Source: Nitrospinota bacterium (GTDB lineage Bacteria > UBA8248 > JACPRG01). From it: a stretch of 10,761 nt of DNA. This document shows, piece after piece, positions 1 through 7,470 of this stretch (the first letter of the stretch is position 1; each line of letters begins with the position of its first letter). A program made the position numbers and the translations under genes. The DNA is taken from positions 1 to 10,761 of the forward strand of contig JASLXW010000097.1 in NCBI GenBank assembly GCA_030740135.1. The letters are read 5' to 3'. Under the pieces are notes generated by a model. The model searched no databases, was not told where the DNA came from, and saw only the letters and a program-made list of their open reading frames with translations.

Positions 1-222
1 GCGGTCATTCAAGTACAGGGCCTTCTCACGGGTCAGGATGAGCGTCACGTCCTCCCGCTCCCGGCGCTCGGCGATGGTGGATTTCGGGAGATTGACCCGG
101 ATTCCCGGTTGTACGACAAACTTCGAAGAAATCATGAAGAAGATTAAAAGCAGGAGAACAACGTCAATAAGGGGAAGAAGGTTCGGGAGCGCCACCGGAC
201 GTCTGTGAAGACGAAATTTCAT
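1..222 (-). CDS. exbD: ExbD/TolR family biopolymer transport protein, 3' end cut by window edge
   Basis: This is the first 74 residues of an ExbD/TolR protein, the partner that plugs the ExbB/TolQ proton channel and passes motion into the periplasm. Seen: a short basic N-terminus (KFRLHRR), one transmembrane helix at about residues 13-35, and within it the family's PLIDVVLLLLIFFM stretch. D20 in that stretch matches the membrane aspartate of E. coli ExbD (D25) that carries the proton. After the helix comes VQPGIRVNLPKS, the usual start of the periplasmic domain. The ATG at 220-222 is 28 bp after the exbB stop; the ribosome site before it is weak (GGGA), so coupling to exbB is plausible. The rest of the periplasmic domain lies left of position 1. 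ExbD and TolR cannot be told apart from this fragment. Family assignment is firm. Confidence 0.9.
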   Translation of the reverse strand, partial: MKFRLHRRPVALPNLLPLIDVVLLLLIFFMISSKFVVQPGIRVNLPKSTIAERREREDVTLILTREKALYLNDR

Positions 223-250
223 GCCATTTCCCGAATGTGGATGGAGGCGC

Positions 251-850
251 CTATCGTTTCAGGATGTCCAGGAGCCGAAGCGAGTGCTTCTCCATTTCCA
301 GAACCAAGCCGTCCGCCTTGCTCACGAAGTAACTATGGAAAACCAAAGCCGGGATGGCGACAGTGAGTCCGGCGGCCGTGGTGATGAGGGCTTCGGAAAT
401 CCCGCCCGCCAGGGCGTTAGGCTGGCCGACGCCCGCCTTCGAGATGACATCGAACACCCGGATCATGCCCGCGACCGTCCCCAGCAACCCCAGCAGGGGG
501 GTGATCCCGGCGAGCGTCCCCAGAAGGCCCAGGTAACGCTCGAGCGTCGGGATTTCCTGTCGGCCCGCGTCTTCAATCAACTCCTTGATCTCCGCCCGAT
601 CCTTCTCGTGATTGTGGATAGCCGCCAGCAGGATTCTGGACATCGCCGAGGTGGAGCGGCGGCAGAGCATATTGGCCTCGGAGATCCGCTTCTCGCGGAT
701 CATGGACTCCACCTCCTCCAGCTCCGCGTTTCGGATGACCCGCTTCGCCCTCAGGTTGAACAGGCGCTCGATGACAATGCCCAAGGCCAATACCGAGCAA
801 GAGAGGATGGGGGCCATCAGGACGCCGCCCTGTAAAATGAACTCTATCAT
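251..850 (-). CDS. exbB: MotA/TolQ/ExbB proton channel family protein
   Basis: This 199-aa protein is the channel subunit of a proton-motive-force-driven inner-membrane motor; it would form a pentamer around ExbD. Seen: three hydrophobic segments at about residues 9-28, 106-133 and 152-174, with a charged cytoplasmic loop (about 30-100) between the first two. The conserved signatures are TPLLGLLGTVAGMI (117-130) in helix 2 and GGISEALITTAAGLTVAIPA (149-168) in helix 3, which line the channel in this family. Length is close to typical ExbB/TolQ. The ATG overlaps the stop of the upstream TPR gene by 4 bp (ATGA), and GGAG lies 8 bases before it, so translation is probably coupled. Its neighbours (two TPR genes upstream, exbD downstream) suggest the motor works on the TPR proteins or an associated envelope complex rather than being a classic tol-pal locus. 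The symbol is by family; tolQ or an Agl-type homologue is possible. Confidence 0.92.
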   Translation of the reverse strand: MIEFILQGGVLMAPILSCSVLALGIVIERLFNLRAKRVIRNAELEEVESMIREKRISEANMLCRRSTSAMSRILLAAIHNHEKDRAEIKELIEDAGRQEIPTLERYLGLLGTLAGITPLLGLLGTVAGMIRVFDVISKAGVGQPNALAGGISEALITTAAGLTVAIPALVFHSYFVSKADGLVLEMEKHSLRLLDILKR

Positions 851-3800
851 CGAGCCTTCTCCGCGGGTTGAGACCGCTTCTCTTCGGGCGCCCCTTTCAG
901 CAACACCAGACGCGCCCGCGCGCGCCGGCGGACGGAGGGCTCGGGCGAACCCTTCAGAACCTTCCGGTAGAGGTCGATGGCTTGCACTTTCTTATCCTGC
1001 AACTCATAAATCCCCGCCACCCGCAAAAGCGCCCGGTGGACAAGGACCTTATCCCGAGGATACAAGTAAAAAACCTTCAAATATTCTACCACGGCGCGCG
1101 GATACTGCTTTCTCGCCTCCAGCAAACCCCCCAACTCGAACTGGATGCGTGGCCGCAGCTCCCGGCCCACGCCGCCCTTTATCGCAGCTTCCAGGTGAGA
1201 CAGGGCCTGCCCGAGACGCTGGTTCTTCCGCGCGATCCGGCCCAGGGCGTAGTGGCTGCCGGCGACCAGCGCGCCGGCCCCGCCGCTCTGCACGACTTGT
1301 GAAAAATATCCCTCCGCGCCGTCTTGGTCGTTCAAGCGCAGGGCGCAGTTCGCCGCCTCATAGCGAGCCTGCGTCAGCAGACCATGCCTCGGGTGGTTCC
1401 GGATGAAGAGACCATACTCCCGCACGGCGCTCTCGCAATTGCCGAACTCAGCCAGGGACGCGGCCAGGCGGTACCGGGCGTCTCCCCGGATGCGGCTGTC
1501 GGGGAACCGATCCAGCAGGTGTCGAAAATAATCCGCCCCCTCCGCCGGTTTGCCTTCCAGGCGCTTGATCTCCCCGATCCTTAAGTGGGCCACATCCGAC
1601 TCCGGCCCCCCCCGGCGCAAGACCCGCACGTAGGCGGCCAGGGCGTCCTTGTACCGCTTCTGCGCCAGATAGATCTCGGCCACCTGGAATTCCATCGTCG
1701 TGACGAGCTTGTGGTCCGGCTCCTTCCGGATGAAGGCCCGCGCGTCGCGGATGAACTTGTCCGTGTCGCCCGACCGCAGCTGGGTCAGCACAATTCCGTA
1801 TCTGGCTTCTCTCGCCTCTTCCGAGGATGGATTCTGGACGAGAACACGATTGTACGCGACCGAGGACTCTTTGAAGTTGCCTTGGTTGTAGTAGGCGTGC
1901 CCGATCTGCAAAAGGGCCAAGGTCCGGTAGCGGCTCTTGGGATAATCCCGCACGAGCCGCGACAGCGACACGCGAGCCAGGGGAAACCGCCCCAGCCGGA
2001 TCCGGGTCAATCCCCTCCAAAAATAAGCCTCATCGCTGCGGGGGCTTTTGGGCCACCGACGCAAATACTCCGCAAACGTCCTCTCCGCCTCTTTGTAATT
2101 CGCCCGCCGGAACTGCATCTCCCCAAGTCGAAGAGCGGCGGTCTCCGCCATTCGGCCGTCCGGAGATCCCTTCAGGGTCTTCCGGTAAATTTCCCCCGCA
2201 CGGGCGTAATCGCGCATATTGTAGTGGGCCTCGGCCTGCCGAACCCGGGCCTCGGCCAGAAGCGCGGGACGCCCCCGAAGCCGTTCCGCCACCTCGCCGA
2301 AAGCGGCCAAGGCGTCCGACCAGCGTCCTTCGTCATAAAAGGTATAGGCCCGTCCCAACGCGGCTTCCGGACCCAGATTGTGATTGAGGGGGATTTTTTC
2401 GAACGCCTTGCGCGCATCGGCGGGCCGCTTGAGCCGCAAGAGCGCTTCGCCTCTCCAAAACCGGGCCTCCGGCAATCGCGGGTCGGTTGGAAACCGTTTC
2501 TCGAAGGAATCCGCGGCGCTCACCGCCCCCTCGAGGGCCCCGGCTCCCAGCCGCGCGAGGAGAAGCCCGTACGCCGCTTGGGTCCGAAGGACGTCTCCAA
2601 CGCCCGCGCGACCCTCCGACAAATCTCGGAAAGCCTCCGAGGCCGACTTATCTTTTCCGCCCGCGTTGTAGAGGGAAAAGGCCGACAGAAGCCGGGCCCG
2701 CCGGACGAGGTCGTCCTTCCCGGCGGCTTCGGCGACCTTCAGGCCGCGCAGGGCGTCTTCGAGAACGTCGACCGACGCTTGAAATCGGCCCGACCGGTGG
2801 AGCCGACGCGCCCAGGCCATCGCGCCCCACAAGGCGGCCCGGCCGGCCGGCCGGACCCCCTTCAGGCGGTTCCAGGCGCCTTGGGCCTCATCCTCCCGGC
2901 CCAGCGCGAGCGCGCTCAACAGCAAGCCAAGCGAGACCTCCCCCGTCTCATCCGGATCGGCCCTCAGGGATTCCAGAAAGGCGCCCCGCGCCTTCAGATT
3001 ACGGCGGGCCTGAAAGTAGGACCAGCCGAGGGCGAAGCGCGCCGAACGCGCATGCGCCGCCGCGCCGGCGGTTTTGAGATAGGCCTCCAGGGACTCGGTT
3101 GCGCGTTCATACCTTTCGAGATGGAACGCCGTCATCCCTTCGCGAAACAAGGCGACCTTCAGGAGTCGCTCCCGTCCCCGCTCTGCGGCGACTTCTCGCG
3201 CGCCGGCGTAATGCCAAGCGGCGCGGGCAAGGTCATTCCGGCGCAAAGAAAGCTCGCCGGCGAGGAAATCGGCCATCACCGCCTGCGGATGTCCCGGAAA
3301 GCGCTCGAGCACCCGCTCCATCCAGGCCCGGGCCTCCCGGTCCTCTCCCCGCCGGTAGGCCAACAAACCGAGCCGGTAGGCGGCCGCTCCGGCGTTTTTC
3401 CCCGCGGGATCGTCCGCGACCCGCTCCCACGCCCGCCGGGCTTCCGCCCGTTGTCCGCGTCGAAGAAGCACCTCGCCGAGCCAGTACCCGAGGAAGGAGT
3501 CCGAGAGGGGATCGGGGTTCTCCTTGAGACCGGCCCGAAAGTGGTCCTCCGCCCGGGGAAGCCGGTTCTCCAGGAAAGACAGATAGCCGATCCGAAAGCG
3601 AGCCGCCGCTCCCTCACGCTCGATGAGCAACGCGGTCGAAAATGAGCTTCCGTAACAATCGGCCGGACGCGCGACGGACGGGGCGAACGCCGGCCCGGGA
3701 TCAAATGCGATGGACCCCATCGGACGCCGCATCTCCCCGGCGGCGGGCAAAACGCTCACGCCCCGGGGTGTGAGGTTGCGCGGCACGGGGCGGACGGGCC

Positions 3801-3975
3801 GCCGCGTGCGGATCAGCGGGAGGCCCTTTCCCACAACGACGACCTCGGGGATATCGAGCTGGATCTTCCCCTCTTGCGAGGACCCGGTTCCCGAAGACGC
3901 CGCCAGGATGAGGGAGACCGCAAACAGGGCCGCCCACCGCCGGCCCCCTAAAGCGCGCGGGGTCACTTTTTCCAT
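847..3975 (-). CDS. Large exported TPR-repeat protein with a TonB-box-like N-terminal segment
   Basis: This 1042-aa protein is built almost wholly of tetratricopeptide repeats, which act as protein-binding scaffolds. Seen: a Sec-type signal region (about residues 1-33: basic RR, then WAALFAVSLILAASS), then an acidic/hydrophobic segment IPEVVVVGKG (42-51), a Pro/Arg-rich linker to about residue 105, then many helix pairs of about 34-38 residues to the C-terminus. Repeat signatures recur, such as YLSFLENRLPRAEDHF and RRANYKEAERTFAEYLRRWP, with alternating A-x-Y, G-x-Y-x-x-A and YP-x-S/D-x-x-x patterns as in BamD/YbgF-type TPRs. No catalytic domain is visible. The ATG lies inside the last codons of the upstream TPR gene (13-bp overlap) and the stop overlaps exbB, so it is mid-operon. 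It is probably periplasmic or outer-membrane-associated. The specific role is unknown; a partner or assembly platform of the ExbB/ExbD motor is inferred from context only. Confidence 0.85.
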   Translation of the reverse strand: MEKVTPRALGGRRWAALFAVSLILAASSGTGSSQEGKIQLDIPEVVVVGKGLPLIRTRRPVRPVPRNLTPRGVSVLPAAGEMRRPMGSIAFDPGPAFAPSVARPADCYGSSFSTALLIEREGAAARFRIGYLSFLENRLPRAEDHFRAGLKENPDPLSDSFLGYWLGEVLLRRGQRAEARRAWERVADDPAGKNAGAAAYRLGLLAYRRGEDREARAWMERVLERFPGHPQAVMADFLAGELSLRRNDLARAAWHYAGAREVAAERGRERLLKVALFREGMTAFHLERYERATESLEAYLKTAGAAAHARSARFALGWSYFQARRNLKARGAFLESLRADPDETGEVSLGLLLSALALGREDEAQGAWNRLKGVRPAGRAALWGAMAWARRLHRSGRFQASVDVLEDALRGLKVAEAAGKDDLVRRARLLSAFSLYNAGGKDKSASEAFRDLSEGRAGVGDVLRTQAAYGLLLARLGAGALEGAVSAADSFEKRFPTDPRLPEARFWRGEALLRLKRPADARKAFEKIPLNHNLGPEAALGRAYTFYDEGRWSDALAAFGEVAERLRGRPALLAEARVRQAEAHYNMRDYARAGEIYRKTLKGSPDGRMAETAALRLGEMQFRRANYKEAERTFAEYLRRWPKSPRSDEAYFWRGLTRIRLGRFPLARVSLSRLVRDYPKSRYRTLALLQIGHAYYNQGNFKESSVAYNRVLVQNPSSEEAREARYGIVLTQLRSGDTDKFIRDARAFIRKEPDHKLVTTMEFQVAEIYLAQKRYKDALAAYVRVLRRGGPESDVAHLRIGEIKRLEGKPAEGADYFRHLLDRFPDSRIRGDARYRLAASLAEFGNCESAVREYGLFIRNHPRHGLLTQARYEAANCALRLNDQDGAEGYFSQVVQSGGAGALVAGSHYALGRIARKNQRLGQALSHLEAAIKGGVGRELRPRIQFELGGLLEARKQYPRAVVEYLKVFYLYPRDKVLVHRALLRVAGIYELQDKKVQAIDLYRKVLKGSPEPSVRRRARARLVLLKGAPEEKRSQPAEKAR

Positions 3976-6467
3976 TTGGCGGACTCAATTCTGCCGATTC
4001 GGTCCAGGGCCGCACGGGCGACGGACGGACTGGACGTTTGACGGGCGGCCACGCGATACGCCTTCACGGCCTTCTCCCACTGTTTCTCGCCCTCATAGAC
4101 CACCCCGCGAAGGTACTCGGCGTCCGCCCTCCAATCCGCGGATTCCTCGACCTCCTTCGGAATTTTCTCGATGGCCTGAAGCGCTTCCCGGTGGTTCCCT
4201 CGTCGCACGTTCGCGCTCGCCAGTCGGAAAAGGCCCTCCGCTCTCACAACAGGGTCTTCCGACTGTGCGGCCACCCGGAGATACGCGGCGGCCCGCTTCC
4301 ATTGCTTTCGGCGGATCCGGTCCTTGCCCAGTCGAAGAAAAAGCCTCCCCTTCCTGAATTCCGGCGCATGCGCGTTCACCCAACCGAGCAGCCCGTCCAC
4401 CCCGTCCACTTCGGCTATCCGGTCGTAGACCACTCCCAGTTTGAGGAGAACCGCCTCCCTTCGCCCGTCCTTCGGGTAGCCCTTCAGGATTCGGTGATAG
4501 GCGGCCGCCGCCGATTTCCACTCCGCCGACTCAAACCGGGCGGCCGCGAGCAGAAACCAGGCCTCCTTCACCCGCCCGGCGTCCCTGCCCTCCTCCGCAC
4601 CCGCCAGCCAGTTCGCCAGCCGCCGGGCCGAAGAGGCATAATCCTTCATGCGCAACGCGCCCAAGGCGGAAGCGTACAAGGCGTCGCGGACGCGGGGGTG
4701 CGACGGGTTTTCTTTCAGGAAGGCGTCCAGGTGAGAAACGGCATCGGCGAATTTGCCGGTCCGGACCTCAGCCAAACCAAGTTGAAGCAGGATCAGCGAA
4801 CGCCGCTTGTCCCGCGGATAGCGGGTCAGCCAATTCCGAAATACCCGCTCGGCAGACGCATACTCCTTCAATCGGAACAGGACAAACCCGCGGTTCGCCG
4901 AAAATCCTGTCTGACCGTCGGCCGTTCCGCCTTCGTTCCCACGAACGGCCTCGGCCTCCAACCGGGTCCACGTATCGGCCACTTCCCGCAAGAGGCCCAA
5001 CCGGGTCTGGACCGCGGCCAAGACCTTAAGGACCTCGTACCGGCGGGTCGGCCAAGGCTCCCGCTTCTGATCCGGGCGGCCTTTCTCCTCCCCCCGCAAC
5101 CAGCCCCCGAGGTGCTCAAGAGCCGCCCGGTCTTTCTTGATCCGGAACGCGGACAGGCCAAGCTTTCGAATCATCTCCCGCCGGACGGCTTTATCCTGAA
5201 CCTTGGGGAGAACCTCCCGAAAAGACTCGTAGGCCTCCCCAAAGCGGCCGAGCGCGAACTGCGCCTCCCCCGTCATCCGGACGGCCCAAACGGCCTGGAG
5301 GCCGTCCGGGGCGCCCTTCAGCACGGAGAGGATCTCGACGGCCCGTTCATACTCCTTCCGGCGAAACCGAATGGCCGCCGCCTTGGCCGCGGCGTCAAAG
5401 GTCGCCGATCCGTCCGGGAAGGATCGGATGAGTTCTTCGTAGCCCCGCAAAGCGGCGTCCGGGTCACCCGACTGGTCCAGGGATCTGGCGGTCCAGTACA
5501 TGACCCATTGCCGATATTGGGGCGGGACATTTTCCTTGGCGAGCTTCCGAAAATATCCGAGCGCATCCCGATACCGTCCGGCGAGGAAGTGACTGTGGCC
5601 GGCGCGGATGCGGGCCAGCGTAATCTGGGGGGATTTGGCATAAGTCTCCAGGTAGGCCGCATACTTTTTCGCCGCGGAATGATAATCCTTTTTCTCATAG
5701 AGACATTCGGCCAACCCCCAGGCGGCGCTCCCCCTGGGGGGAAATCGAGGATCCGCCTGGAGCACCACCTCGAAGTGGCGGATCGCGGGTTCACAGTTCC
5801 CTTGTCGCTTGCGAATCATCCCGGCGACCGCATGCGCCCACAAAGACTCGACCTTTCCGGGCCGCGGCGACTTCAGGTAGGCCTGAAGGTTCGTCAGGGC
5901 CTGGGTGTCCTGTCCATTTTTGTAGTGGGCGATCCCGAGAACATACCGAACGCCGGCGCTGAAGGGGCTGGAGGGAAATCGGCCGAGCAGGTTCGAGAAC
6001 GCGCGGATTGCGGCGGCCCAATCCTCGAGACGAAAATTGATTTGTCCCAGTTGATACAACGCCTGGTCGATCATCGGGCCGTCACGGACCTTGGAGAACT
6101 GGCCGGCCGCGGCCTTGAGGCGGCCGTTGCCCAACTCGATCTTGGCAACCCGGAAGTGCGCCGTGGACCGGAAGGGGTGTTCGGGATTCTCGGCCAGGAA
6201 GGTCCGGTATCCTCTCAGGGCCTCGGCGATGACCCCTTTCTCTTGTTGGGTCTCGGCCAAAAAAAACCTGGCTTCCGCCCGCCGGGCGCCCTCCGGGTTG
6301 TTCTTCAGATAAGACTCGAAGGCCAGGATGGCGGCGTCGAGGTGACCATCTTCCAGGAGGCGAAGGCCGAAGGCGTAATCTTCGATCTTCGCCGCGGCCG
6401 GAACCATTTGAACCGCCATAACGGCGAGCGCGATTGACACCGCTATCGATATGGGCTTGATTCTCAC
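3963..6467 (-). CDS. Large exported TPR-repeat protein (YbgF/BamD-like repeats), first gene of the operon
   Basis: This protein of about 834 aa consists of a signal peptide followed by tandem TPR repeats. The chosen start is the GTG at 6465-6467, giving VRIKPISIAVSIALAVMAVQ and then MVPAAA, a good Sec signal with an AxA-type site before KIEDYAFG. The frame stays open to another GTG at 6513-6515 (850 aa), but that adds 16 residues (including a cysteine) ahead of the signal and has no spaced ribosome site. Neither start has a strong Shine-Dalgarno, so the start is uncertain. The first repeats (LEDGHLDAAILAFESYLKNN and on) resemble YbgF/CpoB and BamD modules; similar pairs run to the C-terminus at about 34-40-residue spacing. 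It opens the operon with the second TPR protein, exbB and exbD, and its 3' end overlaps the next gene by 13 bp. Function is not recognised; a periplasmic scaffold working with the motor is an inference. Confidence 0.83.
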   Translation of the reverse strand: MRIKPISIAVSIALAVMAVQMVPAAAKIEDYAFGLRLLEDGHLDAAILAFESYLKNNPEGARRAEARFFLAETQQEKGVIAEALRGYRTFLAENPEHPFRSTAHFRVAKIELGNGRLKAAAGQFSKVRDGPMIDQALYQLGQINFRLEDWAAAIRAFSNLLGRFPSSPFSAGVRYVLGIAHYKNGQDTQALTNLQAYLKSPRPGKVESLWAHAVAGMIRKRQGNCEPAIRHFEVVLQADPRFPPRGSAAWGLAECLYEKKDYHSAAKKYAAYLETYAKSPQITLARIRAGHSHFLAGRYRDALGYFRKLAKENVPPQYRQWVMYWTARSLDQSGDPDAALRGYEELIRSFPDGSATFDAAAKAAAIRFRRKEYERAVEILSVLKGAPDGLQAVWAVRMTGEAQFALGRFGEAYESFREVLPKVQDKAVRREMIRKLGLSAFRIKKDRAALEHLGGWLRGEEKGRPDQKREPWPTRRYEVLKVLAAVQTRLGLLREVADTWTRLEAEAVRGNEGGTADGQTGFSANRGFVLFRLKEYASAERVFRNWLTRYPRDKRRSLILLQLGLAEVRTGKFADAVSHLDAFLKENPSHPRVRDALYASALGALRMKDYASSARRLANWLAGAEEGRDAGRVKEAWFLLAAARFESAEWKSAAAAYHRILKGYPKDGRREAVLLKLGVVYDRIAEVDGVDGLLGWVNAHAPEFRKGRLFLRLGKDRIRRKQWKRAAAYLRVAAQSEDPVVRAEGLFRLASANVRRGNHREALQAIEKIPKEVEESADWRADAEYLRGVVYEGEKQWEKAVKAYRVAARQTSSPSVARAALDRIGRIESAKWKK

Positions 6468-6644
6468 AACGTTACAATATATGCCTTGGCTTAACGCGCG
6501 TCTCGGTTCGATCACTCCGGGACGACAGACTTCACAGGAGACCGCTCTCGGTCAAGTTCCGCTCGGAAGGAATCCTTGAACCCGTCGCCCAACGTCCGTG
6601 TACATCCATGATCGATTTCCCCCCCTGTGAGCCGTCAGGATTTT

Positions 6645-6681
6645 TTTCATTTCCCGGAATTCCCGTCCGAAAGGGATGAAA
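6645..6681 (-). repeat. Imperfect inverted repeat in the TPR-operon leader
   Basis: On the minus strand TTTCATCCC (6681-6673) can pair with GGG-AA-ATGAAA (6655-6645), leaving two unpaired A's and a 17-base loop that itself contains GGGAATTCC. It lies downstream of the promoter candidate at 6696-6725, so it would be a leader-RNA hairpin. It overlaps the ATG of a possible 32-codon frame (6552-6650). It could equally be a DNA-level operator. No function is assigned. Confidence 0.35.
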
Positions 6682-6695
6682 TGGGTTCATGCTTC

Positions 6696-6725
6696 AGAAT
6701 ATTTCCATCCATTCGGACATGTCAA
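6696..6725 (-). promoter_or_regulatory. Candidate sigma70 promoter for the TPR-exbB-exbD operon
   Basis: Read on the minus strand there is a perfect -35 hexamer TTGACA (6725-6720), an 18-base spacer and TATTCT (6701-6696), which matches four of six -10 positions. It lies in an AT-rich patch of otherwise GC-rich DNA and points toward the TPR operon. The transcript would begin near 6689 and have a leader of about 175-220 bases. No similarly good promoter is visible closer to the gene, although a TATATT at about 6474-6479 with a poor -35 is an alternative. Confidence 0.4.
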
Positions 6726-6731
6726 TATTTC
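6698..6731 (+). repeat. Short direct repeats AATATTTC overlapping the promoter candidate
   Basis: AATATTTC occurs at 6698-6705 and again at 6724-6731, 26 bp apart start to start, each followed by a CATC and a CGGA element with slightly different spacing. The copies flank or overlap the -35 and -10 elements of the minus-strand promoter candidate, which would suit regulator half-sites. No known regulator is recognised and chance is possible in AT-rich DNA. Confidence 0.3.
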
Positions 6732-6877
6732 ATCGGATGAGATTTTCCAGGCCGGGTTCCTCAGAGACCCGCAAGGCCGCGATTATCGATCCCAGAGTTT
6801 TTCCAGACCTCTTGCACCGGAACAGCCGATGGGCCCGTCTCCGCACTTTACTACCCCCCAAGGCCGCGATATCGTGG

Positions 6878-6979
6878 TGTCAGGAAAAAGGATACGTCGC
6901 GCTTCGCTTCACCGGGAACGGAAGGGGCTTGCTCCGCGGGGGGGACGCAAAGTCCGGAAAGGGGTCATGCTGCCTGACA
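6878..6979 (+). ncRNA. Possible structured leader RNA with a GEMM-I-riboswitch-like core, upstream of the cytochrome gene
   Basis: The segment is closed by a perfect 7-bp stem, TGTCAGG (6878-6884) with CCTGACA (6973-6979), giving a 102-nt element. Inside are a hairpin with a GNRA loop (CCG-GGAA-CGG, 6912-6921), a GGGG-CUUG-CUCC hairpin (6924-6935), and GGGACGCAAAG (6942-6952), which equals the highly conserved core of cyclic-dinucleotide GEMM-I riboswitches. Just before the 3' closing strand is GCTGCC, like the end of that family. Known: GEMM-I elements, including the cGAMP-sensing variant in Geobacter, often precede multiheme cytochrome genes, which fits the gene 155 nt downstream. Against it: the usual GGCAAACC strand before the core is missing, the space for the second arm is very short, and GGAC-GCAAA-GTCC can form its own small hairpin. 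Treat as a candidate, possibly a diverged or broken copy. Confidence 0.3.
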
Positions 6980-7134
6980 TGCAAATTATTGTCTTCTTTC
7001 TTGCCGGAAATCGGTCTTTCGACAGAGATTGAACTTGAGGCAATCACTGGGGTGGAAACGCTCATGGGCCGGGGGCTCGGGAGATTTCGAATCCTTGCGG
7101 GAGGGAGGACCGGGACCTTCAACGGGAGGGATGG

Positions 7135-7344
7135 ATGCGCGCCCTGAGGTGGATTTCCCTCGCCCTCCTCGTCTTAGTGCTCGCGGGAGGAGGCCGGGCG
7201 GGATATCGGGCTTACGACTACGTGGAAAACGATCCCCAATTCTGCAACTCCTGCCATCTGATGGACACCGCCTTCCGGAGCTGGGAGGAGTCGGTCCACT
7301 GGGACGTCAACTGCCACGAATGCCACTGGGCTCTCCCGACCTGA
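7135..7344 (+). CDS. Short membrane-anchored diheme cytochrome c, resembling the N-terminal part of NapC/NirT/NrfH
   Basis: This 69-aa protein has an N-terminal hydrophobic anchor (about residues 5-22) followed by YDYVENDPQFCNSCHLM and, 23 residues after the first motif, NCHECHW. CNSCH (37-41) and CHECH (60-64) are two c-type heme sites. The CXXCH-x-M form of the first matches the Met-ligated heme 1 of NrfH, and the SVH between the sites matches the conserved His of this family. NapC/NirT/NrfH proteins pass electrons from membrane quinol to periplasmic reductases. Family members usually have four hemes and about 150-200 aa; here the frame stops 5 residues after the second site, and no further CXXCH appears downstream in any plus-strand frame. 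It may be a truncated gene or a minimal diheme protein. The second ATG (7135) was chosen because GGAGG sits 5 bases before it. It is a single-gene unit, convergent with the next. Confidence 0.72.
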   Translation: MRALRWISLALLVLVLAGGGRAGYRAYDYVENDPQFCNSCHLMDTAFRSWEESVHWDVNCHECHWALPT

Positions 7345-7470
7345 GCGGATAACATGGGATCCTCCTTTCTCCCCCACAGAAAGATATTGCGAACCGATGA
7401 GCCACCGGTCTTACACCATCCAAAATTACCGGTCAGGGTTCGCCGGGCACTGGGGCGCGGACGACTCCAC

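Larger units (their letters stand above)
6468..7134. other. Divergent intergenic region without a convincing protein gene
   Basis: This spacer of about 670 bp lies between the minus-strand TPR operon and the plus-strand cytochrome gene. Open frames on the plus strand (for example 6676-7032 and 6689-7147) have no domain, no good ribosome site and an Arg/Gly/Pro-rich composition typical of chance reading of GC-rich DNA. About 6640-6745 is clearly more AT-rich than the rest of the window and holds a promoter candidate, an inverted repeat and direct repeats. About 6870-6985 holds a possible structured RNA. A seven-T run at 6641-6647 follows only a 4-bp CCTG/CAGG stem on the plus strand, a weak terminator at best. 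Confidence 0.6.

Noticed and set aside
1585..3645. Open frame of 686 codons on the plus strand, antisense to the 1042-aa TPR gene
   Set aside because: It is Arg/Pro/Gly-rich with no domain or start signal and mirrors the GC-rich codon pattern of the real minus-strand gene.
4038..6437. Open frame of 799 codons on the plus strand, antisense to the first TPR gene
   Set aside because: Same reason: the absence of stops reflects GC-rich third positions of the gene on the other strand; no ribosome site, domain or signal peptide.
6641..6647. Seven-T run as an intrinsic terminator on the plus strand
   Set aside because: The preceding stem is only 4 bp with an 8-base loop, and no plus-strand gene precedes it.
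6552..6650. Minus-strand 32-codon frame beginning MKKIL
   Set aside because: Not listed as a gene because GGGA abuts the ATG too closely to serve as a ribosome site and the peptide has no recognisable pattern; kept only as part of a finding.
6689..7147. Plus-strand frames of 118 and 152 codons in the intergenic region
   Set aside because: Composition is random-looking and no ribosome site or motif is present. One runs into the cytochrome start in another frame.
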